From positions 809,979-830,648 of the forward strand of contig NZ_CM002285.1 in NCBI RefSeq assembly GCF_000497445.1: 20,670 bases of DNA, given 5' to 3'. A program made the translations under genes and the position numbers. The notes beneath the pieces are model-generated. The model was not told where the DNA came from. It saw only the letters and a program-made list of their open reading frames with translations, and ran no database searches. Source of the DNA: Streptomyces roseochromogenus subsp. oscitans DS 12.976 (GTDB taxonomy: Bacteria; Actinomycetota; Actinomycetes; Streptomycetales; Streptomycetaceae). Below are positions 1-8,037 of the stretch, piece by piece (the stretch's first letter is position 1; every line of letters starts with the position of its first letter).

Positions 1-99
1 GACCGGCTCACGGCCGGCGCCCGGCATGCCACCGACCGCCCCGACGACGTGGCGCTGCTGCTGGCCGCCCGCCGTTCGACTCCCGTGCGCCACCGGTGA
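1..99 (+). CDS. SpoIIE-family PP2C phosphatase, C-terminal end (partial)
   Basis: The window opens inside a gene; 32 codons remain before a TGA at 97-99. The visible peptide contains the motif DRPDDVALLLAAR, the last metal-binding segment (DD-x-A/T-L-L/V) of SpoIIE-type PP2C serine/threonine phosphatases, which usually lies within about 20 residues of the C-terminus when no ATPase domain follows. These enzymes dephosphorylate anti-anti-sigma factors in partner-switching cascades. The next gene belongs to the same family, so this looks like a tandem pair. Only the C-terminus is visible, so the upstream sensor domains are unknown. The family assignment rests on one short motif plus context. Confidence 0.65.
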   Translation, partial: DRLTAGARHATDRPDDVALLLAARRSTPVRHR

Positions 100-311
100 C
101 CGGATCGCGTCGCTCCGATCGGCGGCCGTCACCTCGGTCGATGGTCTCGCCCGAGCGGGCCGGGCAGTGTAGACATGGGCACATGGTGCGACTGCCTGGC
201 CGGCCCGCGACCCGGCCGCCCCGTCCGTTCGGGGACCCGCGCGCATCGCAGGCCCCGCGAACGGAGGGTTCGAGCCAGAACGGCAGCAGACCCGGAGTCC
301 TGCGGTCGGCG

Positions 312-2921
312 GTGACGGGACGCAGCGTTGCCGGGCAGGTGTTCATCCTCCAAGTGGTGATCGTGCTGCTGCTGATCGTCTCGGCGGTGGTGGCGCAGGT
401 GCTGCAGGTGCGGCACGACAGCGATCTGGAGGCCCAGAACCGTTCCCTCGCCGTCGCCGAGTCCTTCGCTAACGCACCCGGCACGGCCGCCGCGCTGCGT
501 ACGCCGAACCCCACCGCCGTGCTGCAGCCCCGTGCGGAGGAGGTCCGCAAGGCGACCGGGGTGGACTTCGTCGTCGTGATGAACACCGACGGCATCCGCT
601 ACACGCACCCCAAACCCGACCGCATCGGTAAGAAGTTCGTCGGCACGATCGGCCCGGCGCTGGCCGGCGGCACGGTCACCGAGCATGTCAACGGCACGAT
701 CGGCCCGCTGGTGCAGGTCGTGGTGCCGGTGAAGGACTCCGCCGGCATGGTGGTGGGCCTGGTGTCCGCCGGGATCACCACCGCGCACGTGGGCGGGGCC
801 GCCGACCAGACGCTGCCGCTGCTGCTCGCGGCGGCCGCGGCGGCACTCGCGCTGGCCACCGGGGGCACGGCGCTGGTCAGCAGACGGCTGCTGCGCCAGA
901 CGCACGGTCTGGGACCGTACGAGATGACCCGGATGTACGAGCACCACGACGCGGTGCTGCACGCGGTCCGGGAGGGTGTGCTGATCGTCGGTGACGACGG
1001 CCGGCTGCTGCTCGCCAACGACGAGGCGCACCGGCTGCTGGACCTGCCGGAGGACGCCGAGCAGCAGAGCGTGCTGGAGCTGGGCCTGGACGACGAGACG
1101 GCGGCGCTGCTGGCCTCGGGCCGGGTGGCCACGGACGAGGTGCACCTGGTCAAGGACCGGCTGCTGGCCATCAACCAGCGCCCCACCGATCTGCGCGGCG
1201 GCCCGGCGGGCAGCGTCACCACGCTGCGCGACTCCACCGAGCTGCGCGCCCTGTCGGGCCGCGCGGAGGTGGCGCGGGAGCGGCTGAACATGCTGTACGA
1301 CGCCGGGGTGGGCATCGGCACCAGCCTGGACGTGACCCGTACCGCCGAGGAGCTGGCGGGGCTGGCGGTGCCCCGGTTCGCGGACTTCGCGACCGTGGAC
1401 CTGTTCGACGCGGTCCTGCAGGGCGAGGAGCCGAGGCCGGGCACGGCACTGCGCCGCGCCGCCTGCGCCGGCGTCCGCCAGGACTCCCCGCTGTATCCGG
1501 TGGGCGAGCGGATCCGGTTCGTGCCCACCTCGCCGCAGGCACGCAGCCTGACCACCGGGCAGTCGGTCCTGGTGCCGCGGCTGCGCGACGCGCCCGGCTG
1601 GCGGGCGCAGGACCTGGAGCGTACCGACCAGGTGCTGGAGTACGGCATCCATTCGCTGATCACCGTGCCGCTGCGGGCGGGCAGTCTGGTGCTGGGGGTG
1701 GCGAACTTCTGGCGTGCGGAGAAGCCGCAGCCGTTCGACGCCGAGGAGCTGGCCCTCGCCGATGAGCTGGTCGCTCGGGCCGCGGTGTCCATCGACAACG
1801 CCCGCCGGTACACGCGCGAACACAGCATGGCGGTGACCCTGCAGCGCAGTCTGCTGCCGCGCACGCTGCCCGAGCAGGGCGCGCTGGAGATCGCCTACCG
1901 CTATCTGCCGGCGCAGTCCGGGGTGGGCGGAGACTGGTTCGACGTACTGCCGCTCTCCGGTGCCCGGGTGGCGATGGTCGTGGGGGACGTGGTGGGGCAC
2001 GGACTGCACGCGGCGGCCACCATGGGCCGGCTGCGCACGGCGGTGCACAACTTCTCCTCGCTGGACCTGCCGCCGGATGAACTCCTCGGACTGCTGGACG
2101 AGTTGGTCGGCCGGATCGACCAGGACGAGACCGCCGCGGACGGCTCCGCGGCGATCACCGGCGCGACCTGTCTGTACGCGGTCTATGACCCGGTCTCGCG
2201 GCGCTGCACGGTGGCCCGGGCCGGCCATCCGCCGCCCGCGCTGGTGCACCCGGACGGCCGGGTGGAGTTCCCGGAGGTGCCCGCGGGGCCGCCGCTGGGC
2301 CTCGGCGGGCTGCCGTTCGAGACGGCCGAGCTGGAGCTGGCGCAGGACAGCCGGCTGGTGCTGTACACCGACGGGCTGGTGGAGGACCGCGAGCGGGACA
2401 TCGACACGGGTCTCGAGGTGCTGAGCGACGCCCTGAACGGCACGCCGGGCGCCTCGCCGGAGGAGACCTGCCGCGCGGTGCTGGCCCGGCTGCCGGCCCG
2501 GCCGATCGACGACGTCGCGCTGATCGTCGCCCGCACCCGGGTGCTGGGCACGGACCGGGTCACCGAGTGGCAGGTGCCGTCCGATCCGGCGGCGGTGTCG
2601 CAGGTGCGGTCCGCGGTGACCGGGCAGCTCGCCGACTGGGGTCTGGAGGAGCTGGTCTTCACGACGGAGCTGATCCTGAGCGAGCTGGTCACCAACGCGA
2701 TCCGCTACGGGCGCGCCCCGATCGTCGTACGGCTGCTGCGCGACCGCACGCTGATCTGCGAGGTCTCCGACGGCAGCACGACCTCGCCGCATCTGCGGTA
2801 CGCGGCGAGCACCGACGAGGGCGGCCGGGGCCTGTTCCTGGTCGCGCAGCTCGCCGAGCGCTGGGGCACCCGGTACATCCCCAACGGCAAGATCATCTGG
2901 GCGGAGCAGCCGCTGCCGTAG
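312..2921 (+). CDS. Membrane sensor SpoIIE-type phosphatase with PAS, GAF and HATPase domains
   Basis: This is a one-polypeptide partner-switching regulator. From the GTG at 312 it has 869 residues: TM1 about 10-32, an extracytoplasmic CitA/DcuS-like single-Cache sensor about 33-163, TM2 about 167-190, PAS about 212-313, GAF about 326-500, PP2C/SpoIIE about 523-740 and an anti-sigma-type HATPase_c_2 domain about 753-869. The PP2C metal ligands are visible in GGDWFD, VGDVVGHG, YTDGLVED and DDVALI. The ATPase shows ELVTNAIRYG and DEGGRGLFLV. Expected role: dephosphorylate anti-anti-sigma proteins, and bind or phosphorylate them through the ATPase domain, in response to a ligand. The frame is open back to a GTG at 96 that overlaps the previous stop (GTGA), with an ATG at 183. 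Codons 96-311 have clearly weaker third-position G/C bias than the rest, so I place the start near TM1. The domain calls are firm; the start is not. Confidence 0.88.
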   Translation: MTGRSVAGQVFILQVVIVLLLIVSAVVAQVLQVRHDSDLEAQNRSLAVAESFANAPGTAAALRTPNPTAVLQPRAEEVRKATGVDFVVVMNTDGIRYTHPKPDRIGKKFVGTIGPALAGGTVTEHVNGTIGPLVQVVVPVKDSAGMVVGLVSAGITTAHVGGAADQTLPLLLAAAAAALALATGGTALVSRRLLRQTHGLGPYEMTRMYEHHDAVLHAVREGVLIVGDDGRLLLANDEAHRLLDLPEDAEQQSVLELGLDDETAALLASGRVATDEVHLVKDRLLAINQRPTDLRGGPAGSVTTLRDSTELRALSGRAEVARERLNMLYDAGVGIGTSLDVTRTAEELAGLAVPRFADFATVDLFDAVLQGEEPRPGTALRRAACAGVRQDSPLYPVGERIRFVPTSPQARSLTTGQSVLVPRLRDAPGWRAQDLERTDQVLEYGIHSLITVPLRAGSLVLGVANFWRAEKPQPFDAEELALADELVARAAVSIDNARRYTREHSMAVTLQRSLLPRTLPEQGALEIAYRYLPAQSGVGGDWFDVLPLSGARVAMVVGDVVGHGLHAAATMGRLRTAVHNFSSLDLPPDELLGLLDELVGRIDQDETAADGSAAITGATCLYAVYDPVSRRCTVARAGHPPPALVHPDGRVEFPEVPAGPPLGLGGLPFETAELELAQDSRLVLYTDGLVEDRERDIDTGLEVLSDALNGTPGASPEETCRAVLARLPARPIDDVALIVARTRVLGTDRVTEWQVPSDPAAVSQVRSAVTGQLADWGLEELVFTTELILSELVTNAIRYGRAPIVVRLLRDRTLICEVSDGSTTSPHLRYAASTDEGGRGLFLVAQLAERWGTRYIPNGKIIWAEQPLP

Positions 2922-2926
2922 CCCTG

Positions 2927-2952
2927 CGGGAATGGTGTTCGGGAATTGTGTT
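2927..2952. repeat. Tandem 13-bp direct repeat in the leader of the TPR-like gene
   Basis: Two adjacent 13-bp units, CGGGAATGGTGTT (2927-2939) and CGGGAATTGTGTT (2940-2952), differ at one base. They fill most of the 51-bp gap between the phosphatase stop and the next start. The gap also contains the only purine-rich ribosome-binding candidate (GAGGA at 2953-2957). They could be a regulator site or a chance duplication. No regulator can be named. Confidence 0.5.
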
Positions 2953-2972
2953 GAGGACCGGTCGTCCGGCGG

Positions 2973-4307
2973 GTGATGATCTCCGCCATGTTCTCGCGCA
3001 GGATTCGCCGCCCGAAGTCCCCCGCCCTCCGCAAGGCCTGGGAGTCCCTGGACTCCGGTGATGTGCCCGGTGCGCTGCGGCAGTTGCGGGCGGCCGGCGA
3101 GGAGCAGCCGCTCGGCGAGGTGGCCCTGGTGGTGGGGCGGGCCGCCGGGTCGGCGGGCTTCGACGACCTCGCGAAGGCCGCCGCCGCGCTCGCCGCCGAG
3201 CCCGAACGCCCCAAGGCCTTCTACGACTTCGGGTACTGGTGCATCGAACACGACGTGGCCTGTCTGGCGGTCCCCGCGCTCCGCGAGGCGCTGCGTCGCA
3301 GCGACGGTTCGCCGGTGGCGCTGCGGGAGCTGGTGTCGGCGTACGAGCACGAGGGACGCCATCGCGAGGCGGTGACCGAACTCACCCGGTACGAGGGGAC
3401 GTTCGCCGACTGGCCGGACCGCTATCTGCTGGTGTTCAACGCCGCCCTGGCGGGCGACCTGGAGCTGGCCCGGCGTCAGCACGCGCTGCTCGCCGACCCG
3501 GAGGACGCGCAGTGGCAGCCGGCGCGGGACCGGCAGAACCGGGTCCTGGAGCGCGCGGCCGTGGCCGAGCGGGTGTCCTCGCTCGATCTGACCGATCTGC
3601 GCGGCTGGCAGTACGTGATCGCCGGCACGGTCCTCGGCACCCTGTCGCCGTACGGCTTCGACGCGGGCATGCACGGCCGCTACGCCTGGCTGCAGGACAC
3701 CCCCGACGGCTGTCTGCGCGGTCTGCTGCGGCTGCGCGCCCTGCTGGCGGCGGCCGGGGTACGGCCCCGGTCGGTGTCGCTGCTGCCCGACCGGGACTCG
3801 CGGATCCTCGGCCTCGCCGCGGCCGAGGTGCTGGGGCTGCCGGCCGAGCCGTTCGTGCCCGGCCGGCCGGACACGGTGGTCGTGGCGTACGACCTGGACG
3901 GTGTGGCGGCACATGACGGCGGCCCGGAGATCATCGGGCAGCTCTTCGAGCGGGTGCCCGGGCAGGTGCTGCACGCGCACGCGAGCTGCTGGACGGACCC
4001 GCCTGCGATCACCGCGGACAGCGTCGCGCTGCTGCACCAGTCGCTGGTGCCGCCGTGGGGCGAGCGGCTGACGCAGGGCGCGGACGGCGGCGTGGAGCGG
4101 GGCCCGGCGGACGACCGTCCGGAGGCGGAGATCGCCGCCGAGGTGACGGCGGCCGACCCGGAGGCCGATCCGGGGGACGGCGCGGGCCCGGCCGACGACG
4201 ACGCGGAGTTCGCCGCGTTCGCCGGGGCCGTCAGCGGCACCTGGCTGCGTGGCGACCGGGCACGGGTGCGGTCTGCCGGGCCCGTCCCGAGCTCCCGGTT
4301 CGCCTAG
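2973..4307 (+). CDS. TPR-like helical-repeat protein of unknown function
   Basis: This is a 444-residue soluble protein with no signal peptide or membrane segment. Residues about 15-180 are built from short paired helices rich in Ala, Leu and Arg (for example PALREALRRSDGSPVALRELVSAYEHEGRHREAVTELTRYEG), the pattern of tetratricopeptide-type repeats that act as protein-binding scaffolds. The middle (about 210-350) looks globular and carries a conserved-looking LLPDRDSRILGLAAAEVLGLP segment and VVVAYDLDG. The last 80 residues are Asp/Glu/Ala/Gly-rich and probably disordered. GTG 2973, ATG 2976 and ATG 2988 are all possible starts; the choice barely changes the product. The stop TAG is completed by the first base of the repeat element at 4307. 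Downstream is a convergent GH15 gene. I do not recognise a specific family. Confidence 0.8.
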   Translation: MMISAMFSRRIRRPKSPALRKAWESLDSGDVPGALRQLRAAGEEQPLGEVALVVGRAAGSAGFDDLAKAAAALAAEPERPKAFYDFGYWCIEHDVACLAVPALREALRRSDGSPVALRELVSAYEHEGRHREAVTELTRYEGTFADWPDRYLLVFNAALAGDLELARRQHALLADPEDAQWQPARDRQNRVLERAAVAERVSSLDLTDLRGWQYVIAGTVLGTLSPYGFDAGMHGRYAWLQDTPDGCLRGLLRLRALLAAAGVRPRSVSLLPDRDSRILGLAAAEVLGLPAEPFVPGRPDTVVVAYDLDGVAAHDGGPEIIGQLFERVPGQVLHAHASCWTDPPAITADSVALLHQSLVPPWGERLTQGADGGVERGPADDRPEAEIAAEVTAADPEADPGDGAGPADDDAEFAAFAGAVSGTWLRGDRARVRSAGPVPSSRFA

Positions 4308-4370
4308 GGCCTGTCCGGCGGATCAGGTCGCGGGAAAGTGACGGCGCCTCATCAGTGCAGGTGAGCGAGG
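4307..4370 (+). mobile_element. Left-end fragment of the MITE-like repeat
   Basis: This 64-bp stretch aligns without gaps to 16263-16326, with 54 of 64 positions identical. It starts with the same GGGCCTGTCCGGCGG end and keeps the inner block GCCTCATCAG-GCAGGTGAGCG. The matching right terminal repeat is absent: homology stops at 4370, one base before the stop triplet of the convergent GH15 gene. It is best read as a solo or decayed end of the element described at 16263-16478. Confidence 0.75.
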
Positions 4371-4371
4371 A

Positions 4372-6222
4372 TCAGCCGAGGGCGCGGTCGAGGTTGAACG
4401 CGGCGCTGATCAGGGCCAGATGCGTGAACGCCTGCGGGAAGTTGCCCTGTTGCTCGCCGGTACGGCCGATTTCCTCCGCGTACAGGCCGAGGTGGTTGGC
4501 GTAGGTGAGCATCTTCTCGAAGGCCAGCCGGGCCTCGTCGAGCCGGCCGGCCCGCACCAGGGCCTCGACGTACCAGAAGGAGCAGATGGAGAAGGTGCCC
4601 TCGTCGCCGCGGAGCCCGTCGGGGCTGGTCTGCGGGTCGTAGCGGTAGACGAGGGAGTCGGAGACCAGGTCATCGGTGAGGGCGTCCAGGGTGGACAGCC
4701 ACTTGGGGTCGGTGGGGGCGACGAACTTGCCGAGCGGCATCATCAGCAGCGAGGCGTCGAGGACGTCGCCGCCCTCGTACTGCACGAAGGCGCCGCGCCG
4801 CTCCGACCAGCCGCGGTCCATGATCCGCCGGTAGATGGTGTCGCGGGCCTGCCGCCAGCGGGGCAGGTCGGCGGGGAGTCCGCGCCGGTTGGCGAGGCGG
4901 ATGGCGCGCTCGATGGCGACCCAGCACATCAGCCGCGAGTAGGTGAAGTTCCGGCGGCCGCCGCGGGTCTCCCACACGCCCTCGTCGGGCTGGTCCCAGT
5001 GCGCGCACACCCAGTCGACCAGTCGGCACACATCGTCCCACTGGCCGCTGGAGATCGGCTGGGCCCACTTGTCGTAGAGATAGATCGAGTCGATCAGGGC
5101 GCCGTATATGTCCAGCTGGAGTTGGTCGGCGGCGGCGTTGCCGACCCGGACCGGGGCGGAGCCCAGATGGCCCTCCAGGTGCGGCAGCACCCGCTCCGGC
5201 AGCTCGGTGCGGCCGTCGATGCCGTACATGATCTGCAGCGGCGGGGAGCCATCGACGTTGTCGCAAGGGCTGACATGCCTGGTCAGGAAGCGCATGAACG
5301 CCTCGGCCTCGCCGGTGAAGCCGAGCCGCAGCAGCGCGTAGACGGCGAAGGCGGCGTCGCGGACCCACACATACCGGTAGTCCCAGTTGCGCTCGCCACC
5401 GAGCTGCTCGGGCAGGCTGGTGGTGGGGGCGGCGACGATGGCGCCGGTGGGCGCGTAGGTGAGCAGCTTGAGGGTGAGCGCGGAGCGGTGCACCATCTCG
5501 CGCCAGCGGCCTCGGTAGCGGGACTGGTGCAGCCAGCGCCGCCAGTAGGCGACCGTGGCGTTGAACTCGTGCTCGGCCTCGGCACGGGCGCAGCCGCGCG
5601 GGGGGATCCGCTCGCCGACCTGGTCGAGGGCGAACACGGCGGACTCGCCCTCGGTGAGTTTGAAGTCGGTGCGCGCGTCCCGGGCGTCGCACTCCAGCAT
5701 GACCGTCGAGGTCAGCGCCAGGGACAGGTCGGCGGACTCGAACAGCACGGTGCCGTCGTCGGTGCGCAGGGTGTGCGGGACGGCACCGTAGTCGAAGCGC
5801 GGCGCGATCGACGCCCGGAACGGGACCGTGCCACGGACACAGATCACCCGCCGGATCAGCCGGTGCCGGCCGGCCTCGCCGGTGCCGGCCGCGTCGTCCG
5901 AGGTCACCGGCATGAAGTCCTGCACCTCACCGACGCCGTCCTCAGTGAAGAACCGGGTGATCAGGACGTTGGTGTCGGGGAAGTAGAACTGCTTGGTGCG
6001 TGCCGGTACGGCGGCGGCCAGCTCGAAGGAGCCGCCGCGCTCGGCGTCGAGGATGGCCGCGAAGACGCTGGGCGCGTCGAAGGACGGGCAGCAGTACCAG
6101 TCGATCGTGCCGTTGGTTCCGACCAGCGCGACACTGCGCAGATCGCCGATGAGGCCGTGCTCGGCGATCGGCAGATAGCGCGGGCCGGGGCGGATGTCCT
6201 CGGCGAACGGGGTCTCGGCCAT
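4372..6222 (-). CDS. Glycoside hydrolase family 15 (glucoamylase/trehalase-type)
   Basis: This 616-residue cytosolic protein has the typical two-part layout of bacterial GH15 enzymes. The N-terminal beta-rich domain (about 15-215) includes LIGDLRSVALVGTNGTIDWYC, and the (alpha/alpha)6 barrel (about 235-616) includes GGERNWDYRYVWVRDAAF. Candidate catalytic residues are the general acid E414 in DEGVWE and the general base in the EE pair at 583-584 (LYAEEI), followed by GNFPQAFTHLALI. Family members hydrolyse alpha-1,4 glucosides or trehalose with inversion; sequence alone does not separate glucoamylase from the actinobacterial trehalase branch. The ATG at 6222 has a GGGAGG ribosome binding site (complement of 6229-6234) six bases upstream. 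It is transcribed divergently from the 68-residue protein gene and has no obvious operon partner. Confidence 0.92.
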   Translation of the reverse strand: MAETPFAEDIRPGPRYLPIAEHGLIGDLRSVALVGTNGTIDWYCCPSFDAPSVFAAILDAERGGSFELAAAVPARTKQFYFPDTNVLITRFFTEDGVGEVQDFMPVTSDDAAGTGEAGRHRLIRRVICVRGTVPFRASIAPRFDYGAVPHTLRTDDGTVLFESADLSLALTSTVMLECDARDARTDFKLTEGESAVFALDQVGERIPPRGCARAEAEHEFNATVAYWRRWLHQSRYRGRWREMVHRSALTLKLLTYAPTGAIVAAPTTSLPEQLGGERNWDYRYVWVRDAAFAVYALLRLGFTGEAEAFMRFLTRHVSPCDNVDGSPPLQIMYGIDGRTELPERVLPHLEGHLGSAPVRVGNAAADQLQLDIYGALIDSIYLYDKWAQPISSGQWDDVCRLVDWVCAHWDQPDEGVWETRGGRRNFTYSRLMCWVAIERAIRLANRRGLPADLPRWRQARDTIYRRIMDRGWSERRGAFVQYEGGDVLDASLLMMPLGKFVAPTDPKWLSTLDALTDDLVSDSLVYRYDPQTSPDGLRGDEGTFSICSFWYVEALVRAGRLDEARLAFEKMLTYANHLGLYAEEIGRTGEQQGNFPQAFTHLALISAAFNLDRALG

Positions 6223-6375
6223 CGGCGGCCTCCCGGGGAGCGGAGCGAGATGTCTTCCAGCTTAGGAGCGTGTGCTCTCCGGTGGCGTGGGAAGGCGCCG
6301 CGGGGAATGGTGAGAGTGTGCCCCGTTCGGCGGCACCGGCACGGATGCGGTCATCCGGACCGAGGAGGAGGCATC

Positions 6376-6582
6376 ATGTCGACCATCACACCTGACGAAT
6401 CCCGGTCGTCCGACGACCACTGCACCCCGGACGCCCTGCTCCACTCCGCCCCTTCCCGGGACATCACCCTGGAGGACCTGGTGATGGCGGCGGGCAGGGA
6501 CGTCACCCCGAAGAACCTCGACTGGGCACGCCGCAAGATGGAGAAGGAGGGCCCGACAGCCATCGAGAGGCTGCTGCCGTAG
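6376..6582 (+). CDS. Small acidic protein of unknown function (68 aa)
   Basis: The ATG at 6376 is preceded by an exceptionally strong GAGGAGGAG ribosome binding site (6362-6370) with a five-base spacer, so it is very likely translated although short. The product has a polar, Ser/Asp-rich first half and a compact second half that looks helical (ITLEDLVMAAGRDVTPKNLD, then KMEKEGPTAIERLLP). It has no Cys, no membrane segment and no signal. The same reading frame stays open far upstream only as an antisense shadow of the GH15 gene. It is probably single-gene: divergent from GH15 and convergent with the molybdoenzyme. I do not recognise the family. The C-terminal half looks like a small interaction module, but no role can be given. 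Confidence 0.75.
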   Translation: MSTITPDESRSSDDHCTPDALLHSAPSRDITLEDLVMAAGRDVTPKNLDWARRKMEKEGPTAIERLLP

Positions 6583-6662
6583 GGCGGTCCGGGGAAAGCG
6601 AAGGCTCCTGTTTCAACGGGGGCGGAACGACGGCCCAAGGGGTGTGGGGCGGTGTGTGACAG

Positions 6663-6675
6663 GCGGCTCCGCCGC
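6663..6675. terminator. Short GC hairpin between convergent genes
   Basis: GCGGC-TCC-GCCGC forms a five-pair stem in the 143-bp gap where the small-protein gene (+) and the molybdoenzyme gene (-) converge. More G/C-rich inverted sequence follows (GGGGCG...CGCCCC, about 6676-6701). The position suits a bidirectional terminator. There is no T-tract, as is usual in streptomycetes, so the call rests on position and symmetry only. Confidence 0.35.
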
Positions 6676-6725
6676 GGGGCGCGAGCAACCACGCACGCCC
6701 CGCACCCCGCCGTACGTATGAGTCC

Positions 6726-7859
6726 CTACGGCGAGCGGGCGTCGTCCACACACACCACCCGAACAAAACGCACCGCGTTGTTGGCAAACCCACCCCGGTT
6801 CCAGCGCTGCTCCAGAGGCTGGGTAGAGCCGCCGGCGTCGCTCGCACGCGCGCCGACCTCATACTCGCCGGGGGACGAGGCCCAGTCGTAGTGCCAGCCC
6901 CGCCAAGCCCACCGCTGCCCGTCCAGCAGAGGGTCGAGAACGGCCCGCTCCCAGCTGACGCCGCGATCCGTGCTGACCTCCACCGAGGTAACCGGCGCCT
7001 GTCCCGACCACGCGCGGCCGAAAAGCTTCACCGGCCCCGGCCGCACCACCCGCGTGCGGGACATGAAGTCGGGAAACCCCGGAGGGACCAGCAGGGCGCG
7101 CGGCGCGACGCGGGTGACCGGCTCGCCCTCCTCGCCGGCGGTGTGCCGGATGCGATAGGCGACCGTCTGCTGGAAGCCCGTGAACGGTACGTCGCTCACC
7201 GTGACCGAGCGCAGCCATTTCACATGGGCCATGCCGTACCAGCCGGGCACGATCAGCCGCAGGGGCCGGCCGTGCTGCGGGGGCAGTGGCGCGCCGTTCA
7301 TGGCGGTGGCGACCAGTACCTGTGGGTCGTCGCCCAGGGCCACGGCCAGTGGCAGGGCGCGCTGGTAGTCCTGTTCGATCCCGCGTTCCACCCCGTGGTC
7401 GGCACCGGTGAAGACGACGTCCACGGCCGCCGGGTCCGCGCCCGCCTCGGCGAGCAGCAGCCGCAGCGGTACGCCGCTCCAGTCGGCGGTGCCGACCGCC
7501 TCCACCAGCCAGGGCTGGCTGACCGGCCGGGGCGTGAGCAGGGCCCGGCCGTTGCCCGCGCACTCCAGGGTCACCCGGATGGTGATCTGCGGGAACGACA
7601 GCAGGTCGGCGAGGGACAGGTCGAGCGGGACGCGGACCCGCCCGTCGACGGACAGCCGCCAGGCGCCGGCGTTCGGCACATACGGGATGTCGTAGTGCGT
7701 GAGGACGTAGTGCAGTCCGGGCGGGGTGACGTCGTGCCGCAGCGCCTCCAGGGGCAGACCGTGGTTGCGGGTGGCGAGCGCGAGTTCGTCGGCGCCGATC
7801 CCCTCGTCGGGAGCGGCCAGCCGGGCGGGGGCGCTCGGGTCGCCGGATCGCTGGCCCAT
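6726..7859 (-). CDS. Sulfite-oxidase-family molybdopterin oxidoreductase
   Basis: This 377-residue protein carries the sulfite oxidase fold. The Mo-cofactor domain comes first (about 55-240), with the molybdenum-ligand Cys in [10 protein letters not shown] and the cofactor-binding segments [18 protein letters not shown] and HVKWLRSV. A Mo-co dimerisation (Ig-like) domain follows (about 260-370), with [14 protein letters not shown]. The substrate could be sulfite, but bacterial relatives include enzymes of unknown substrate. No Tat motif, signal peptide or haem/cytochrome domain is visible, so it should be cytosolic and use an unlinked electron acceptor. The ATG at 7859 has GGGAGG 11 bases upstream; an in-frame GTG lies a few codons earlier. 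It is divergent from sthA across a short repeat-bearing region. There is no molybdenum-cofactor gene nearby. Confidence 0.9.
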   Translation of the reverse strand: MGQRSGDPSAPARLAAPDEGIGADELALATRNHGLPLEALRHDVTPPGLHYVLTHYDIPYVPNAGAWRLSVDGRVRVPLDLSLADLLSFPQITIRVTLECAGNGRALLTPRPVSQPWLVEAVGTADWSGVPLRLLLAEAGADPAAVDVVFTGADHGVERGIEQDYQRALPLAVALGDDPQVLVATAMNGAPLPPQHGRPLRLIVPGWYGMAHVKWLRSVTVSDVPFTGFQQTVAYRIRHTAGEEGEPVTRVAPRALLVPPGFPDFMSRTRVVRPGPVKLFGRAWSGQAPVTSVEVSTDRGVSWERAVLDPLLDGQRWAWRGWHYDWASSPGEYEVGARASDAGGSTQPLEQRWNRGGFANNAVRFVRVVCVDDARSP

Positions 7860-7900
7860 GGCGTCATTGTCCTCCCGGGCCACCGGCTCGGCGAGAAGAG

Positions 7901-7945
7901 ACGAGGAGAGGCGAGGAGAGGCGAGGAGAGGCGAGGAGAGGCGAG
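7901..7945. repeat. 10-bp tandem repeat (about 4.5 copies) in the divergent promoter region
   Basis: The unit GCGAGGAGAG is repeated at 7901-7910 (first base A), 7911-7920, 7921-7930 and 7931-7940, then GCGAG. It lies 42-86 bp upstream of the molybdoenzyme start and 93-137 bp upstream of the sthA start. The exact 10-bp period puts each copy on nearly the same face of the helix, and the array is purine-rich on the plus strand. It lies outside any supported coding region. Confidence 0.9.
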
Positions 7946-8037
7946 CGGGCGGTGGCGGCAACTCCCGTGCGGGCCGGGGGATTTCGAGGGCGGCGATCTC
8001 TTCCGGAGCGGACCGGAGGACTGACACACTGCCGAGG

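Noticed and set aside
96..311. N-terminal extension of the sensor phosphatase from the GTGA overlap at 96
   Set aside because: Third-position G/C is markedly lower here than in the rest of the gene, and the peptide is disordered and precedes TM1. It is kept as an alternative start only. TAGACAT at 170-176 could be a -10, but no matching -35 was seen.
129..4037. Very long minus-strand open frame (1302 codons) across the phosphatase and TPR genes
   Set aside because: It is the antisense shadow of two well-supported genes in GC-rich DNA. Its composition (Arg/Gln/His/Pro/Gly-rich) has no domain pattern and there is no ribosome binding site.
6304..6329. SigR-type promoter (GGAAT...GTT) before the small-protein gene
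   Set aside because: The spacer is 16 bases rather than the usual 18-19, and such short motifs occur by chance.
4420..6375. Long plus-strand frame opposite the GH15 gene, continuous with the small protein
   Set aside because: The sequence is low-complexity Gly/Val/Asp/Gln typical of antisense frames. Only the last 68 codons, with their own strong ribosome binding site, are supported.
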